This document shows, piece after piece, positions 1-7,688 of a stretch of DNA of 9,681 nucleotides (position 1 is its first letter; each line of letters begins with the position of its first letter). A program made the translations under genes and the position numbers. Origin of the DNA: Acidobacteriota bacterium (GTDB lineage Bacteria > Acidobacteriota > Terriglobia > Terriglobales > Acidobacteriaceae); NCBI GenBank assembly GCA_021778875.1, contig JAJYBT010000040.1, forward strand, positions 1 to 9,681. Direction: 5' to 3'. Below the pieces are notes generated by a model that was not told the DNA's origin, made no database searches, and worked only from the letters and a program-made list of their open reading frames with translations.

Positions 1-758
<758 letters not shown>

Positions 759-763
759 GGCTG

Positions 764-1180
764 TCAGTCCAGGGGAATCAGCAAACGGAAGGCACGATTG
801 CGCCGCCAGCGGTAGTGCTTGAAATCGCTGTCGAGCGTGAGAATATCTCCTGTGCCTAGCTCATCCGCCATGTGAATCAGACAGGCATCGGCAAAATCCG
901 CGGGAACATCCCGGTATTTCTTCATGATTTTCTGAACCGGCAACGCGGAGTCACGCAGCTTGAACGGTATATCCAGAATGCCTTCTCCCACGCTGGCAAG
1001 AATGCCATCCACGGCACCCGGCGTAAAGCGCAAAAGATGAAGCGCCTCGGCAAGCACCGGCTCGCAGGTCACCAGCGGGTGATCCAGCGATTGATAGGTT
1101 CTGACGCAAAGCGCATGATACCGCTCGCGCTTGTTGTAGGCGGCCACCAGAAAGCCTGTATCCACAAGAACCGGCTTCAC
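764..1180 (-). CDS. PIN-domain toxin, VapC-like
   Basis: A 138-aa PIN-domain protein, the size of VapC toxins, which are Mg2+-dependent RNases that cut tRNA or rRNA when free of antitoxin. The acidic PIN residues are visible: D7 in VLVDTGF, E45 in VLAEALHLL, D95 and D98 in PADFADACL, and D117/D119 in TLDSDF, so the active site looks intact. The start is GTG at 1178-1180, whose GTGA overlaps the antitoxin stop by 4 bp, a classical toxin-antitoxin arrangement. The stop lies 5 bp before recX. The target RNA cannot be told from the sequence. A chromosomal housekeeping PIN nuclease is possible, but the paired antitoxin gene makes VapC the best reading. The symbol is left blank because the exact VapC subfamily is not resolved. 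Confidence 0.85.
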   Translation of the reverse strand: MKPVLVDTGFLVAAYNKRERYHALCVRTYQSLDHPLVTCEPVLAEALHLLRFTPGAVDGILASVGEGILDIPFKLRDSALPVQKIMKKYRDVPADFADACLIHMADELGTGDILTLDSDFKHYRWRRNRAFRLLIPLD

Positions 1181-1455
1181 TCAGCCGTCCCTCGCACTGG
1201 CTTGCGCCGGGTGCGCCCCATGCTCTTCCCGCCGAAGTCTTCCATGCGACTCTTGTTTGTTGCCAGGTCTGCAATGCCGCTGTCGTATTTGCCAATCCCG
1301 ATCAGTCTACGGCGCGGCGGAGCGGCGTGCGTTTGCTCCACCAGTCGAATCCCTTCCCGAATTACTTTGGATACACTCCAGCCATGACGGCGCACGAGCC
1401 GGCCAAGCGCCGCCTCCGACTCCTCATCCAATCGTGCCTGTACGCTCATCTTCAT
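1177..1455 (-). CDS. Ribbon-helix-helix antitoxin, VapB/CopG-like
   Basis: A 92-aa protein with an N-terminal ribbon-helix-helix fold: a short beta strand (MSVQARLD), a helix (EESEAALGRLVRRHG), and a second helix beginning SVSKVIREGIRLVE, the usual RHH pattern. Antitoxins of this type bind the PIN toxin through a C-terminal tail and repress their own promoter as dimers. The segment about 52-75 (GIGKYDSGIADLATNKS and following) is the likely toxin-binding tail, followed by a basic end (about 76-92). The ATG at 1453-1455 gives MKMSV; a second ATG at 1447-1449 would give MSV and cannot be excluded. Neither has a clear ribosome-binding site. The stop overlaps the toxin GTG. Two dyad repeats lie immediately upstream and are the probable operator. 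Confidence 0.83.
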   Translation of the reverse strand: MKMSVQARLDEESEAALGRLVRRHGWSVSKVIREGIRLVEQTHAAPPRRRLIGIGKYDSGIADLATNKSRMEDFGGKSMGRTRRKPVRGTAE

Positions 1456-1463
1456 GCCATGAC

Positions 1464-1492
1464 TGTACTACAAAATAAAAAGATGTAGTACA
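1464..1492. promoter_or_regulatory. Double dyad operator of the toxin-antitoxin operon
   Basis: TGTACTACA (1464-1472) and TGTAGTACA (1484-1492) form a perfect 9-bp inverted repeat with an 11-bp A-rich spacer. Each arm is itself a TGTA-N-TACA dyad, and the dyad centres are 20 bp apart, about two helical turns. Read as direct repeats they agree at 10 of 11 positions (through TACAAA). This is how RHH antitoxin operators are commonly built. On the minus strand TTGTAC (1493-1488) with a 17-bp spacer leads to TAGTAC (1470-1465), a weak -35/-10 pair overlapping both dyads. The site fills the 39-bp gap between the S9 peptidase stop and the antitoxin start. Regulator binding is inferred. Confidence 0.65.
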
Positions 1493-1494
1493 AA

Positions 1495-3645
1495 TCATTT
1501 TCCGCGCGTCCACTCATCCACCCAGTCGTTCACGGTCTTCCACCACAGGCGCGAGTTCTGCGGCTTCAGCACCCAGTGGCCCTCATCCGGAAAGTACAAC
1601 ATCTTGCTCGGCACGCCGAGCAGTTGCAGCGTGGTGAAGAGCTGCAGCCCTTCGCTCAGGTCAAGCCGGTAGTCGAGCTGGCCGTGGACCACCAGCGTGG
1701 GCGTCTTGAAGTTCTTGGCCGAGAGCGATGGTGCCCACTTGCGGAAGGGATTCTCGCTGTCGGGCTTGCCGTAGTAGTCCCATGGATGGCCCTTGAACTC
1801 CCACGTGTTAAACCACAGCTCCTCCGTGGAGCCGAAGGCGGACTCGGGGTTGAACATGCCGTCGTGGCTCACGATGCACCGAAAGCGGTTTGTGTGGCCA
1901 AGAACCCAGTTGGCCATGTAACCGCCATAGCTGGCGCCGAGGGCGCACTCGCGGTTCTTGTCGAGGAACGGGTAGTGCTGCTCGGCGTAGTCCAGGCCCG
2001 CCATCAGGTCCGTAAAGGGCTTGCCGCCCCAGTCCCCGTTCACGCCATCCACAACAGCCTGTCCGTAGCCGGTGCTGCCGCGCGGGTTCACCATGACCAC
2101 GACGTAGCCGTTGGCGGCGAAGAGCTCCGGGTTCCAGCGATACGACCACGACTGATCCCACGCACCCTGCGGCCCGCCGTGAATCAGGAACTTCACAGGG
2201 TACTTCTTGTTCGAATCAAAGCCTGGCGGTGGGAGGACAAAACCCTGGAGCATGGTGCCATCGGCCGCGGTGAACCAGAAGGATTGCATCCTGGGCAAGT
2301 TAAGTTGCGCGAGCAAGGTGTCGTTGAGGTGAGTGACGGGCTTCCAGCCGGCGCCACTGCCCGGGCAGTCTCCTCCTGTGCAATCGGCAGGCGGAAGCGT
2401 GTACGTCACGACCCCGACTTCGCCGGGGGCTTCAACCGTCATGCGATCGGCAACAATGCTTTGCCCTGCCAGCGGATGAAGACCGGACAACTCTCCATCG
2501 TCCAGAAGCAGCGAGGACTTCCCATCCAGCGCAACCCGGAAGACGGGTTCCGCGCCCTTGTCTCCTGCCGCAAAGTAGATCTCGCGCGAGTCGGGCCCCC
2601 ACGCAAACTCATCCACCCAGCGATCGAACTTCGGCAGCAGGTCCTTGATCGCCTTGGTCTGGCGGTCATAGAGGACGAGGCGGAACTTGTCGCTTTCGTA
2701 GCCGGGGCGGAGCTGCGAGCGCCAGGCGAGGTATTTGCTGTCGGGCGAGTAAGCGGGGTTGAAGTTGCCTCCGGCGGAGGTGCTGATCTGCACGGGCCTG
2801 GCGGCGGGGTTGGTCAGGTCGAGGGTGTAGATGCGTGGGCTGGTGCTGAGGGCGGGAACTGGATCGGGGTTCTCGGTAAATGCCAGCTCCTTCGAGTCAG
2901 GCGCGAAGGCGCAGCCGCAGCCGCCGCCATCGAGCGAAAACGGAGGTACGTCGTGGGGATTGCCGGGCGTCAGGTCGCGCACCGCGCCATCCGCCACAGA
3001 GAGCAGAAAGAGATGACTGCGCTTGTCGCCCGTGTAGTGGTTCCAGTGCCGATAGAGCAGGTGGGTCCATATCTGCGCCTTCACGGGACTGGCCGCAGCG
3101 GCCTTGTCCTTTTCCGCGTTGCAACGGTCTCCGGCTCCGCCGTCCGCCGGGCTGATCGCCGGGCAGTCAGGATAAACGAAGGACGTGAAGACGATGGAGC
3201 GCCCGTCGGGTGACCACAGGGCGTTGTCGGCCTCCGTGGCAATTGCCGTCAGCTTCTTTGCGTTGCTCGTTGCGCCGGTCGCAGGATCGAAGTCCGCCAG
3301 CCACACCTGCTGGCCACCCTCGCGGCTGCTGAGAAAGAGAATGCGCTTGTCGTCCGTGGAGAACTGCAGGCCGCCGTCGCCGGGCTGGCCCACGGAGAGC
3401 TTTTGCGGCTCGCCCCCCTTGATGCGCTGCAGCCACAGCTCCGCCGTTTTGGAGTTCTGGTCCAGATGGACGGTGGTAACGCCATAGGCCAGCCACTGGC
3501 CGTCGGGCGAGACAGCGGTATCGCCCAGGCGCTTCATCTGCATCATGTCCTCAAAGGTCATGGGATGCCTGGCAGACTGGGCAGTGGTGAGAAGGGTGGA
3601 GGCAAGGACGAAGGCAAAGGAGAGGACGAACGGATATTTGCGCAT
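1495..3645 (-). CDS. Secreted S9 family (prolyl oligopeptidase-like) peptidase
   Basis: A 716-aa serine peptidase of the prolyl oligopeptidase / dipeptidyl- or acyl-aminoacyl-peptidase type, probably periplasmic, releasing short units from peptide N-termini. I start it at the ATG at 3643-3645: it has AGGAA about 7 bp upstream and opens a clear signal peptide (MRKYPFVLSFAFVLASTLLTTAQS). An upstream GTG at 3702 would put 19 unlikely residues in front of it. Residues about 25-440 carry beta-propeller (PD40-type) repeats seen as SPDGQWLAY, STDDKRILF, SPDGRSIVF, APDSKELAF and SPDSKYLAW. The C-terminal alpha/beta hydrolase has GASYGGY with S572, D658 in HGQLDYRLD and H690 in DEGHW, a complete triad. 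Two short Cys-containing inserts in the propeller (DCP...RC and ADCTGGDC) may form disulfides. The gene lies 90 bp downstream of the sensor gene. The exact substrate is not readable. Confidence 0.92.
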   Translation of the reverse strand: MRKYPFVLSFAFVLASTLLTTAQSARHPMTFEDMMQMKRLGDTAVSPDGQWLAYGVTTVHLDQNSKTAELWLQRIKGGEPQKLSVGQPGDGGLQFSTDDKRILFLSSREGGQQVWLADFDPATGATSNAKKLTAIATEADNALWSPDGRSIVFTSFVYPDCPAISPADGGAGDRCNAEKDKAAAASPVKAQIWTHLLYRHWNHYTGDKRSHLFLLSVADGAVRDLTPGNPHDVPPFSLDGGGCGCAFAPDSKELAFTENPDPVPALSTSPRIYTLDLTNPAARPVQISTSAGGNFNPAYSPDSKYLAWRSQLRPGYESDKFRLVLYDRQTKAIKDLLPKFDRWVDEFAWGPDSREIYFAAGDKGAEPVFRVALDGKSSLLLDDGELSGLHPLAGQSIVADRMTVEAPGEVGVVTYTLPPADCTGGDCPGSGAGWKPVTHLNDTLLAQLNLPRMQSFWFTAADGTMLQGFVLPPPGFDSNKKYPVKFLIHGGPQGAWDQSWSYRWNPELFAANGYVVVMVNPRGSTGYGQAVVDGVNGDWGGKPFTDLMAGLDYAEQHYPFLDKNRECALGASYGGYMANWVLGHTNRFRCIVSHDGMFNPESAFGSTEELWFNTWEFKGHPWDYYGKPDSENPFRKWAPSLSAKNFKTPTLVVHGQLDYRLDLSEGLQLFTTLQLLGVPSKMLYFPDEGHWVLKPQNSRLWWKTVNDWVDEWTRGK

Positions 3646-3694
3646 GAATTTCCTGCCAGCGCACGGCGCATGCAGGCCCGGGCGCGAAGAAGAA

Positions 3695-3710
3695 GTGTAC
3701 ACCCCGCGGG
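3695..3710. repeat. Two abutting 8-bp palindromes before the S9 peptidase gene
   Basis: GTGTACAC (3695-3702) and CCCGCGGG (3703-3710) are both perfect palindromes and directly adjacent, in the 90-bp gap between the sensor stop and the S9 peptidase start. On the minus strand the first contains TACACT (3699-3694), a possible -10 element about 48 bp before the ATG, but no convincing -35 box accompanies it. Short palindromes in GC-rich DNA can arise by chance. Confidence 0.25.
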
Positions 3711-3735
3711 ATGGGTGCGCAGGAACCCCGGCGCG

Positions 3736-5757
3736 CTAGGCGATCTGCAGTTCGAGAACGATGGCCGCTCCGCGCGGCTTCACGTTCATGGCAGAGATGC
3801 GGCCGTTGTTTTCCCGCAGGATGGTTGCGCAGAGGCTCAGGCCCAGGCCGGCGGTTTCTCCGCTGGCCTGCGCGGGCACAAAGGGGTCAAAGGCGCGGGC
3901 GGGATGCAGGAAACCGGGGCCGGTGTGCGTAATGACGATCTTGATGCATTCGGCCTCGGCCGAGGCGTCGATGCGGACGGTCCTTTCCAGACCGGAGTCC
4001 AGGGTCTCCACCGCCTCAATGGCAAACTGCAGGCAGTAGAGAACAGCCTGCCGAACCTGCTGCGAGTTGCCGAGAACGCGGGGCAGCGTGGGCGGAACGT
4101 TGAGCCGGAAATTGATGGAGCGATGCATGAACTCCGAGCGGTGGAGTTGCTCCATATCGGCCAGCAGCTCAGTAACAGAAATGGCGGCGAAGTGCTCGTC
4201 CTGGGAGTGCGACATGCGCGAGAGGCTCTCCAGCGTGGAGCGCATGGAGCGCGCCTCATTCAAGATGGCCGTAACGCCGCGGCGAGACTGGTCGTTCAGG
4301 TCTTCGGCCTCCTCCAGCAGCGAAGCATAGCCAAGGATCACCGTGAGGGGGTTGTTGAACTGGCGGGTGACGTTGCCGGCCAGTTGGCCCAGTCCGGCAA
4401 ACTTCTCCGCATCCACCAGCTTCTCAAGCATCTGCGTCTGGGTGCGGTGCGCCTGGATGCGCGCGGCCAGAACCTCCACGGGCAGCAGGTCATGGGCCGC
4501 AAGCGGCCGCAAGGGGTCGCGCGGACTGGCCAGAAGCAGCGCGCCCTCCGTGGCGTTGGCGCCACGCAGCGGCACGGCAAAAACCGAGGTCAGGCGCAGG
4601 CGTTCCAGGTCGTCACCCGGCAGCAGCCACGGGGTAAAGTTCAGGCGATAGGTTTGCGCATCCTCGACGGCAGGCTCCAGTGAGCCGGGCGCGAGAAAGC
4701 CCTCGACCGGAATGCGCAGCGCAAGGGCATCAAGAGCGTTCACGGCTGCATCTTCAAAGCCGGCTGCTCCCGCCAGGTGATAGCGCGAATGCCCCTGCAG
4801 CAGCATGAGCGCAGCCTGCGAAAAGCGGCTATGCGCCACCACGGTCTTGCAGATCTCCGTTCCCTGGCGGTCAAAGTCCTCCATGCGGCGCCGAGCCAGG
4901 GTCAGCCCGGTGTAGGCTTCCAGTTCCTTGCGGGCGCCGCGCTCGCGCTCCTTGGCGGCCTCGTGCACGGCAATCTCGTTTTCAAGGGCGATGAGGATCA
5001 GCCCAAGGACGGCGAGCACCCGGCCATAGATGACGAACATCTGAATGGCAGAGAGGATCACAGGGCTGGAGATGGAACCCGGCAGAACCTCTGCCCCGCG
5101 CATGGACCATGCCAGAAAGCCCAGTATGCCAAGCACGGTTCCCAGCGTGGCGCGGCGAAAAACATACAGAACCAGCAGCGCGGTAATCAAATAAGCGGAG
5201 CACTCGACAAAGAGCAGCGCCGCGGCCGCGCCGCCCGTCACCGAAACGCGCAACGCCGTGCCGCCCAGGATGATGCACAGCGCCAGCCCTGTCCAGATGG
5301 GCATGCTGCCGCGGGTGATGCTCCAGAAACAACCCACCAGCAGCGAGAGCGCCCCAAGCGCCGGGAAGATGAGGAACGGCAGTCCGCCGGGGGTCTGGCC
5401 GTGATAATGGCCATACAGCACGAGCGCGTACACCGTCAGCGGAACCGTAAAAGGAATGGCGTAGAGAACGCGCACCCGGCCAATGCGAAAGCCCAGCGGC
5501 GACAGCGAAGCCAGAAATAGGGCGTAGCTGATCTGCACGCACACCTGCCCGGCGGCAACTAACCAGGGATGTACCGCAGGATCGGAGAGGTCCCACAAGC
5601 CCAGGCGGAAGGCCTGCAGCATGCGCAGGGCGGCAAAGGCGAAGCCCAGCAGCCAGAGCAGGATGCGCGTATCCCGCGAGCGCCGGTAGAGCTGCACGAA
5701 GGCCGGCAACAAAAGCACCGTGAGCACCAGCGCGGGCAAATAGTAACCGTCGGGCAT
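3736..5757 (-). CDS. Membrane sensor protein with degenerate histidine-kinase core (pseudo-histidine kinase)
   Basis: A 673-aa inner-membrane sensor. Residues about 4-255 hold roughly eight or nine hydrophobic segments (for example ALVLTVLLLPAFVQL, LLWLLGFAFAAL, LALCIILGG, VLAVLGLILIAL). A charged helical linker (about 255-290) follows, then a GAF-like region (about 295-440), a HisKA-like helical segment (about 455-525) and an HATPase-like domain (about 540-673). The kinase landmarks are recognisable but key residues are changed. The H-box reads AGNVTRQFNNPLTVI with R465 where the phosphoacceptor His should be. The N-box reads LYCLQFAIEAV with Y574 and F578 at the two Asn positions. The G1 box reads THTGPGF with H611 where Asp is expected. 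The G2 box AGLGLS is retained. It probably cannot autophosphorylate and may signal by binding partners. No response regulator is adjacent. The start is ATG at 5755-5757; TTG at 5758-5760 is an alternative, closer to AGGAG at 5771-5775. Confidence 0.85.
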   Translation of the reverse strand: MPDGYYLPALVLTVLLLPAFVQLYRRSRDTRILLWLLGFAFAALRMLQAFRLGLWDLSDPAVHPWLVAAGQVCVQISYALFLASLSPLGFRIGRVRVLYAIPFTVPLTVYALVLYGHYHGQTPGGLPFLIFPALGALSLLVGCFWSITRGSMPIWTGLALCIILGGTALRVSVTGGAAAALLFVECSAYLITALLVLYVFRRATLGTVLGILGFLAWSMRGAEVLPGSISSPVILSAIQMFVIYGRVLAVLGLILIALENEIAVHEAAKERERGARKELEAYTGLTLARRRMEDFDRQGTEICKTVVAHSRFSQAALMLLQGHSRYHLAGAAGFEDAAVNALDALALRIPVEGFLAPGSLEPAVEDAQTYRLNFTPWLLPGDDLERLRLTSVFAVPLRGANATEGALLLASPRDPLRPLAAHDLLPVEVLAARIQAHRTQTQMLEKLVDAEKFAGLGQLAGNVTRQFNNPLTVILGYASLLEEAEDLNDQSRRGVTAILNEARSMRSTLESLSRMSHSQDEHFAAISVTELLADMEQLHRSEFMHRSINFRLNVPPTLPRVLGNSQQVRQAVLYCLQFAIEAVETLDSGLERTVRIDASAEAECIKIVITHTGPGFLHPARAFDPFVPAQASGETAGLGLSLCATILRENNGRISAMNVKPRGAAIVLELQIA

Positions 5758-5926
5758 CAAAGCCGAGGATCTCCTTCGATCCAGCTTTTGGAGGAGAAAC
5801 GGGTTTGTCCTGCATTCCAGATCGGCCAGTCGCCGCCGCAGAACGCAAAGACGTAAGGGTTATTCTGCCAGTTTCTTACCAGAAATCAACTGCCGCAGCG
5901 GCTGGCGAAAGACACAAACGACTCCC

Positions 5927-5940
5927 GTGCATCCATGCAC
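5927..5940. promoter_or_regulatory. 14-bp palindrome in the divergent promoter region
   Basis: GTGCATCCATGCAC is an inverted repeat with perfect 6-bp arms and a 2-bp centre, in the middle of the divergent spacer. It has the size of a dimeric regulator half-site pair and could control one or both neighbours. There is no recognised regulator consensus behind this. Confidence 0.3.
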
Positions 5941-6042
5941 CTGAATATTCGAGGACGAACGCGGTTTCCACTTCAGATTCTGCAGCCACCCTGCGACAGT
6001 GTATATGCGTCTAATGTTGTAGTTGCAGAATTGAAGCGCAAA

Positions 6043-6052
6043 GTAACGTTAC
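6043..6052. promoter_or_regulatory. 10-bp palindrome upstream of LolA-like gene
   Basis: GTAACGTTAC is a perfect palindrome, 58 bp before the start at 6111. Its position fits a site in the promoter or leader of the LolA-like gene. It could be chance. Confidence 0.22.
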
Positions 6053-6110
6053 CCGAAGCTGAATGGCAGGCATGCTCTCAAACAACGCGAGGCGGGGGAG
6101 AAGGATCCGG

Positions 6111-6992
6111 ATGCAGAGGTGGGGTTGGATGGTATTGCTGGCGGCTGGGATGTGCGTGCCGCCGGCCATGGCGCAGGACAAGGACAGCTTTACGCCGATG
6201 CCCCTCGATGCGGGGTTCGGAAAGATGGACGTCTCCGCCCCGGCAACTCCGCCGGAGCAGATCATTCGTGAGTTCGCCGCCAAGGAGAGCGAGTTTCGCG
6301 AGGCCCTGAACCACTACACCTACCGGCGCGAGGCCCGCGTGCAAACCCTCGACGACGATAACAAGGTAGACGGCGAGTGGTATGAGGTGGACGACGTGAT
6401 CTTCGACTCCTCCGGCCGTCGCACGGAAAAGGTGGTGTTTGCGCCGCAGAGCACGCTGCAGCGGGTGCAGATGTCGCCCTCGGACCTGCAGGACATCCAG
6501 CACGGCTACCCGTTTGTGCTCACCACCGACCAGGTACCGGAGTACAACATCACCTACGCAGGCAAGCAGCAGGTGGACGAGGTGGACTGCTACGTCTTTG
6601 ACGTAAAGCCCAAGGTCATCGAGAAGGGCAAGCGCTATCTGGATGGGCGCATCTGGGTGGACGCCACCGACCTGCAGATCGTGGTTACCGACGGCCGCAT
6701 GGTTCCCGATGACACCCGCAAGGGCCACGAAGACCTGCATCCTCCCTTCATGACCTGGCGGCAGCAGGTTGACGGGCACTACTGGTTCCCCGTGTACACC
6801 AAAGGCGAGGGCGTGCTCCACTTTGCGGGCGGCTCAGGATACATGGCCCAGGACGTGCACATCCGCGACATTGTGAAGTACGCCGATTACAAGCGGTTCG
6901 GCTCCACCTCCAAGATTATCTTTGAAGGGCAGGACATTACCCCGCAGCAGAACCAGCAGGGCCAGCCGCAGCAGCAACCGCAAAAGAAATAA
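6111..6992 (+). CDS. Exported LolA-like protein (outer membrane lipoprotein-sorting-like, Acidobacteriota type)
   Basis: A 293-aa exported protein. The ATG at 6111 is chosen because AAGGA lies 5 bp upstream and it opens a signal peptide (MQRWGWMVLLAAGMCVPPAMA, cleavage likely before Q22). An earlier ATG at 6063 would add 16 residues and bury the signal. The mature part starts with a helical section (PPEQIIREFAAKESEFREAL), followed by a beta-rich body with alternating strands: RREARVQTL, GEWYEVDDVIF, EYNITYAGKQQVDEVDCYVFDVKP, GRIWVDATDLQIVVTDG, HYWFPVYTKGEGVLHF. This matches my memory of a family common in Acidobacteria and usually labelled outer membrane lipoprotein-sorting protein, with a LolA/LolB-like fold that binds acyl chains. 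Its real function is not established. It ends in a Gln-rich low-complexity tail (about 278-291). A universal stress protein follows 137 bp downstream on the same strand. Confidence 0.75.
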   Translation: MQRWGWMVLLAAGMCVPPAMAQDKDSFTPMPLDAGFGKMDVSAPATPPEQIIREFAAKESEFREALNHYTYRREARVQTLDDDNKVDGEWYEVDDVIFDSSGRRTEKVVFAPQSTLQRVQMSPSDLQDIQHGYPFVLTTDQVPEYNITYAGKQQVDEVDCYVFDVKPKVIEKGKRYLDGRIWVDATDLQIVVTDGRMVPDDTRKGHEDLHPPFMTWRQQVDGHYWFPVYTKGEGVLHFAGGSGYMAQDVHIRDIVKYADYKRFGSTSKIIFEGQDITPQQNQQGQPQQQPQKK

Positions 6993-7129
6993 CGAGCAGG
7001 CCCGTCCACCAGGCCGCCCTGCGCAGGCGTGACTCGGGTCACCGCTCCGGCTCGCTCTCTGCGCATACCATAGTGCGCCGAATTTTGCTGCGATGAGCCG
7101 TGCAACTGGGCTCGCAGGATGGGGGGCGC
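6993..7129 (+). other. Spacer between LolA-like gene and usp
   Basis: A 137-bp gap without a gene. It holds a 10-bp palindrome CCTGCGCAGG (7018-7027) and a small inverted repeat with GCGCA/TGCGC arms around TACCATAG (7061-7078). Neither has a T-tract, so no intrinsic terminator is visible. I could not identify a solid promoter; TACCAT (7066-7071) is a 4/6 match to -10 without a matching -35. Confidence 0.4.
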
Positions 7130-7585
7130 ATGAAGATTCTTTTGGCAGTGGACGGATCCGAGTACAGCAACGCCGCGCTTGAGGAAGTCATCCGCCGGCC
7201 ATGGCCCCGGGGAACCCAGGTGGAGGTGCTCTCCGTTGCACACGCGATTCCGGAATTCACAGACCCGCGGCTTATGATGCGAACCATTCAGATGGAGACA
7301 CTGGAGCACGAGCGAAAGCGGGCGCACGAGGTTGTGGAGAAGGCAGCGGCTGCGCTTGCCGAAGCAGCCCCTCTGCTGGCGGTGACAACCAGGGTGGTCG
7401 AGGGCTCGCCCAAGGAGTCGGTTGTGCTGGAGGCGGCAGACTGGGGAGCGGACCTGATCGTGATGGGCTCCCACGGCTACGGCGCGGCAATGCGTTTCCT
7501 GCTGGGCTCGGTGTCGCATGCGGTGGCCCTGCATGCTCCCTGCTCGGTTGAGATCGTGCGCAAACGGTCCGCCCAGGCCGCGTAA
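7130..7585 (+). CDS. Universal stress protein (UspA family), ATP-binding type
   Basis: A single-domain 151-aa universal stress protein, the usual length. It begins with the family strand MKILLAVDGSEYS, in which D8 normally contacts the adenine nucleotide, and carries near the C-terminus the complete nucleotide-binding motif G-x2-G-x9-G-S (G113, G116, G126, S127, in GSHGYGAAMRFLLGSVSHAV). It is therefore the ATP-binding type rather than the UspA type that lacks this motif. It acts in the cytoplasm, usually as a dimer, in survival under stress; the specific signal is not readable. The ATG at 7130 is chosen because the family always starts at this strand; an upstream GTG at 7100 adds ten unrelated residues. 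The ribosome-binding site is only a G-rich run (GGATGGGGGG). It converges with the HNH gene. Confidence 0.93.
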   Translation: MKILLAVDGSEYSNAALEEVIRRPWPRGTQVEVLSVAHAIPEFTDPRLMMRTIQMETLEHERKRAHEVVEKAAAALAEAAPLLAVTTRVVEGSPKESVVLEAADWGADLIVMGSHGYGAAMRFLLGSVSHAVALHAPCSVEIVRKRSAQAA

Positions 7586-7688
7586 ACCGGGCAAGTACAG
7601 CTAGAGAACCCCGCGCAGATGCGGAGCCGGGGGCAAGAGGTGTGCCCGGGCGAGAAAGGCCTGCTTCCGGCCGGCTCAGTTCCCTTTC
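7586..7688. terminator. Structured convergent spacer; weak terminator candidates
   Basis: The gap between the convergent usp and HNH genes is rich in inverted repeats. CCCCG (7609-7613) pairs with CGGGG (7628-7632) around an inner CGC/GCG stem, with a 4-base bulge. CCGGGC (7587-7592) and GCCCGG (7644-7649) could enclose it. Closer to the HNH stop, GGCC (7658-7661) and GGCC (7669-7672) form a short stem that on the minus strand is followed by TTTCTC (7657-7652). None has a strong T-tract, so intrinsic termination is only a possibility. Confidence 0.3.

Larger units (their letters stand above)
5758..6110. other. Divergent gene-free region between sensor gene and LolA-like gene
   Basis: About 350 bp with no gene I can support; reading frames here lack a ribosome-binding site or any recognisable protein. 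It must hold the promoters of both divergent genes. The stretch 5997-6050 is the most AT-rich part (GTATATGCGTCTAATGTTG), but I could not match a convincing -35/-10 pair. AAGGA at 6101-6105 is the ribosome-binding site for the gene starting at 6111, and AGGAG on the minus strand at 5775-5771 that for the sensor gene. Two palindromes inside it are listed separately. Confidence 0.6.

Noticed and set aside
1464..1492. The inverted repeat as a terminator for the S9 peptidase gene
   Set aside because: The 9-bp stem is AT-rich with an 11-base loop and no T-tract follows it in the minus-strand direction. Position and symmetry fit an operator better.
1576..3213. Long plus-strand open frame (545 codons) opposite the S9 peptidase
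   Set aside because: It is antisense to a peptidase with a complete catalytic triad, has no recognisable domain, and is the kind of shadow frame GC-rich DNA produces.
3403..4683. Plus-strand open frame (426 codons) across the S9 peptidase start and the sensor gene
   Set aside because: It spans two real minus-strand genes and their gap, and its protein is low-complexity Gly/Arg/Gln without motifs.
3736..5757. The sensor gene as a pseudogene
   Set aside because: The frame is uninterrupted over 673 codons with a sound membrane part and a retained G2 box. The losses are confined to catalytic positions, which suggests a maintained pseudo-enzyme rather than decay.
4982..5848. Minus-strand frame (288 codons) overlapping the sensor N-terminus
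   Set aside because: The overlapping frame encodes clear transmembrane helices; this one is Ala/Arg/Gly-rich with no domain.
5758..6110. A small RNA or riboswitch in the long divergent spacer
   Set aside because: Only short isolated palindromes are visible; there is no extended stem set, no T-tract and no recognisable riboswitch core.
6078..6821. Minus-strand open frame (247 codons) opposite the LolA-like gene
   Set aside because: The plus strand has a signal peptide, a ribosome-binding site and a family match; the antisense product has none.
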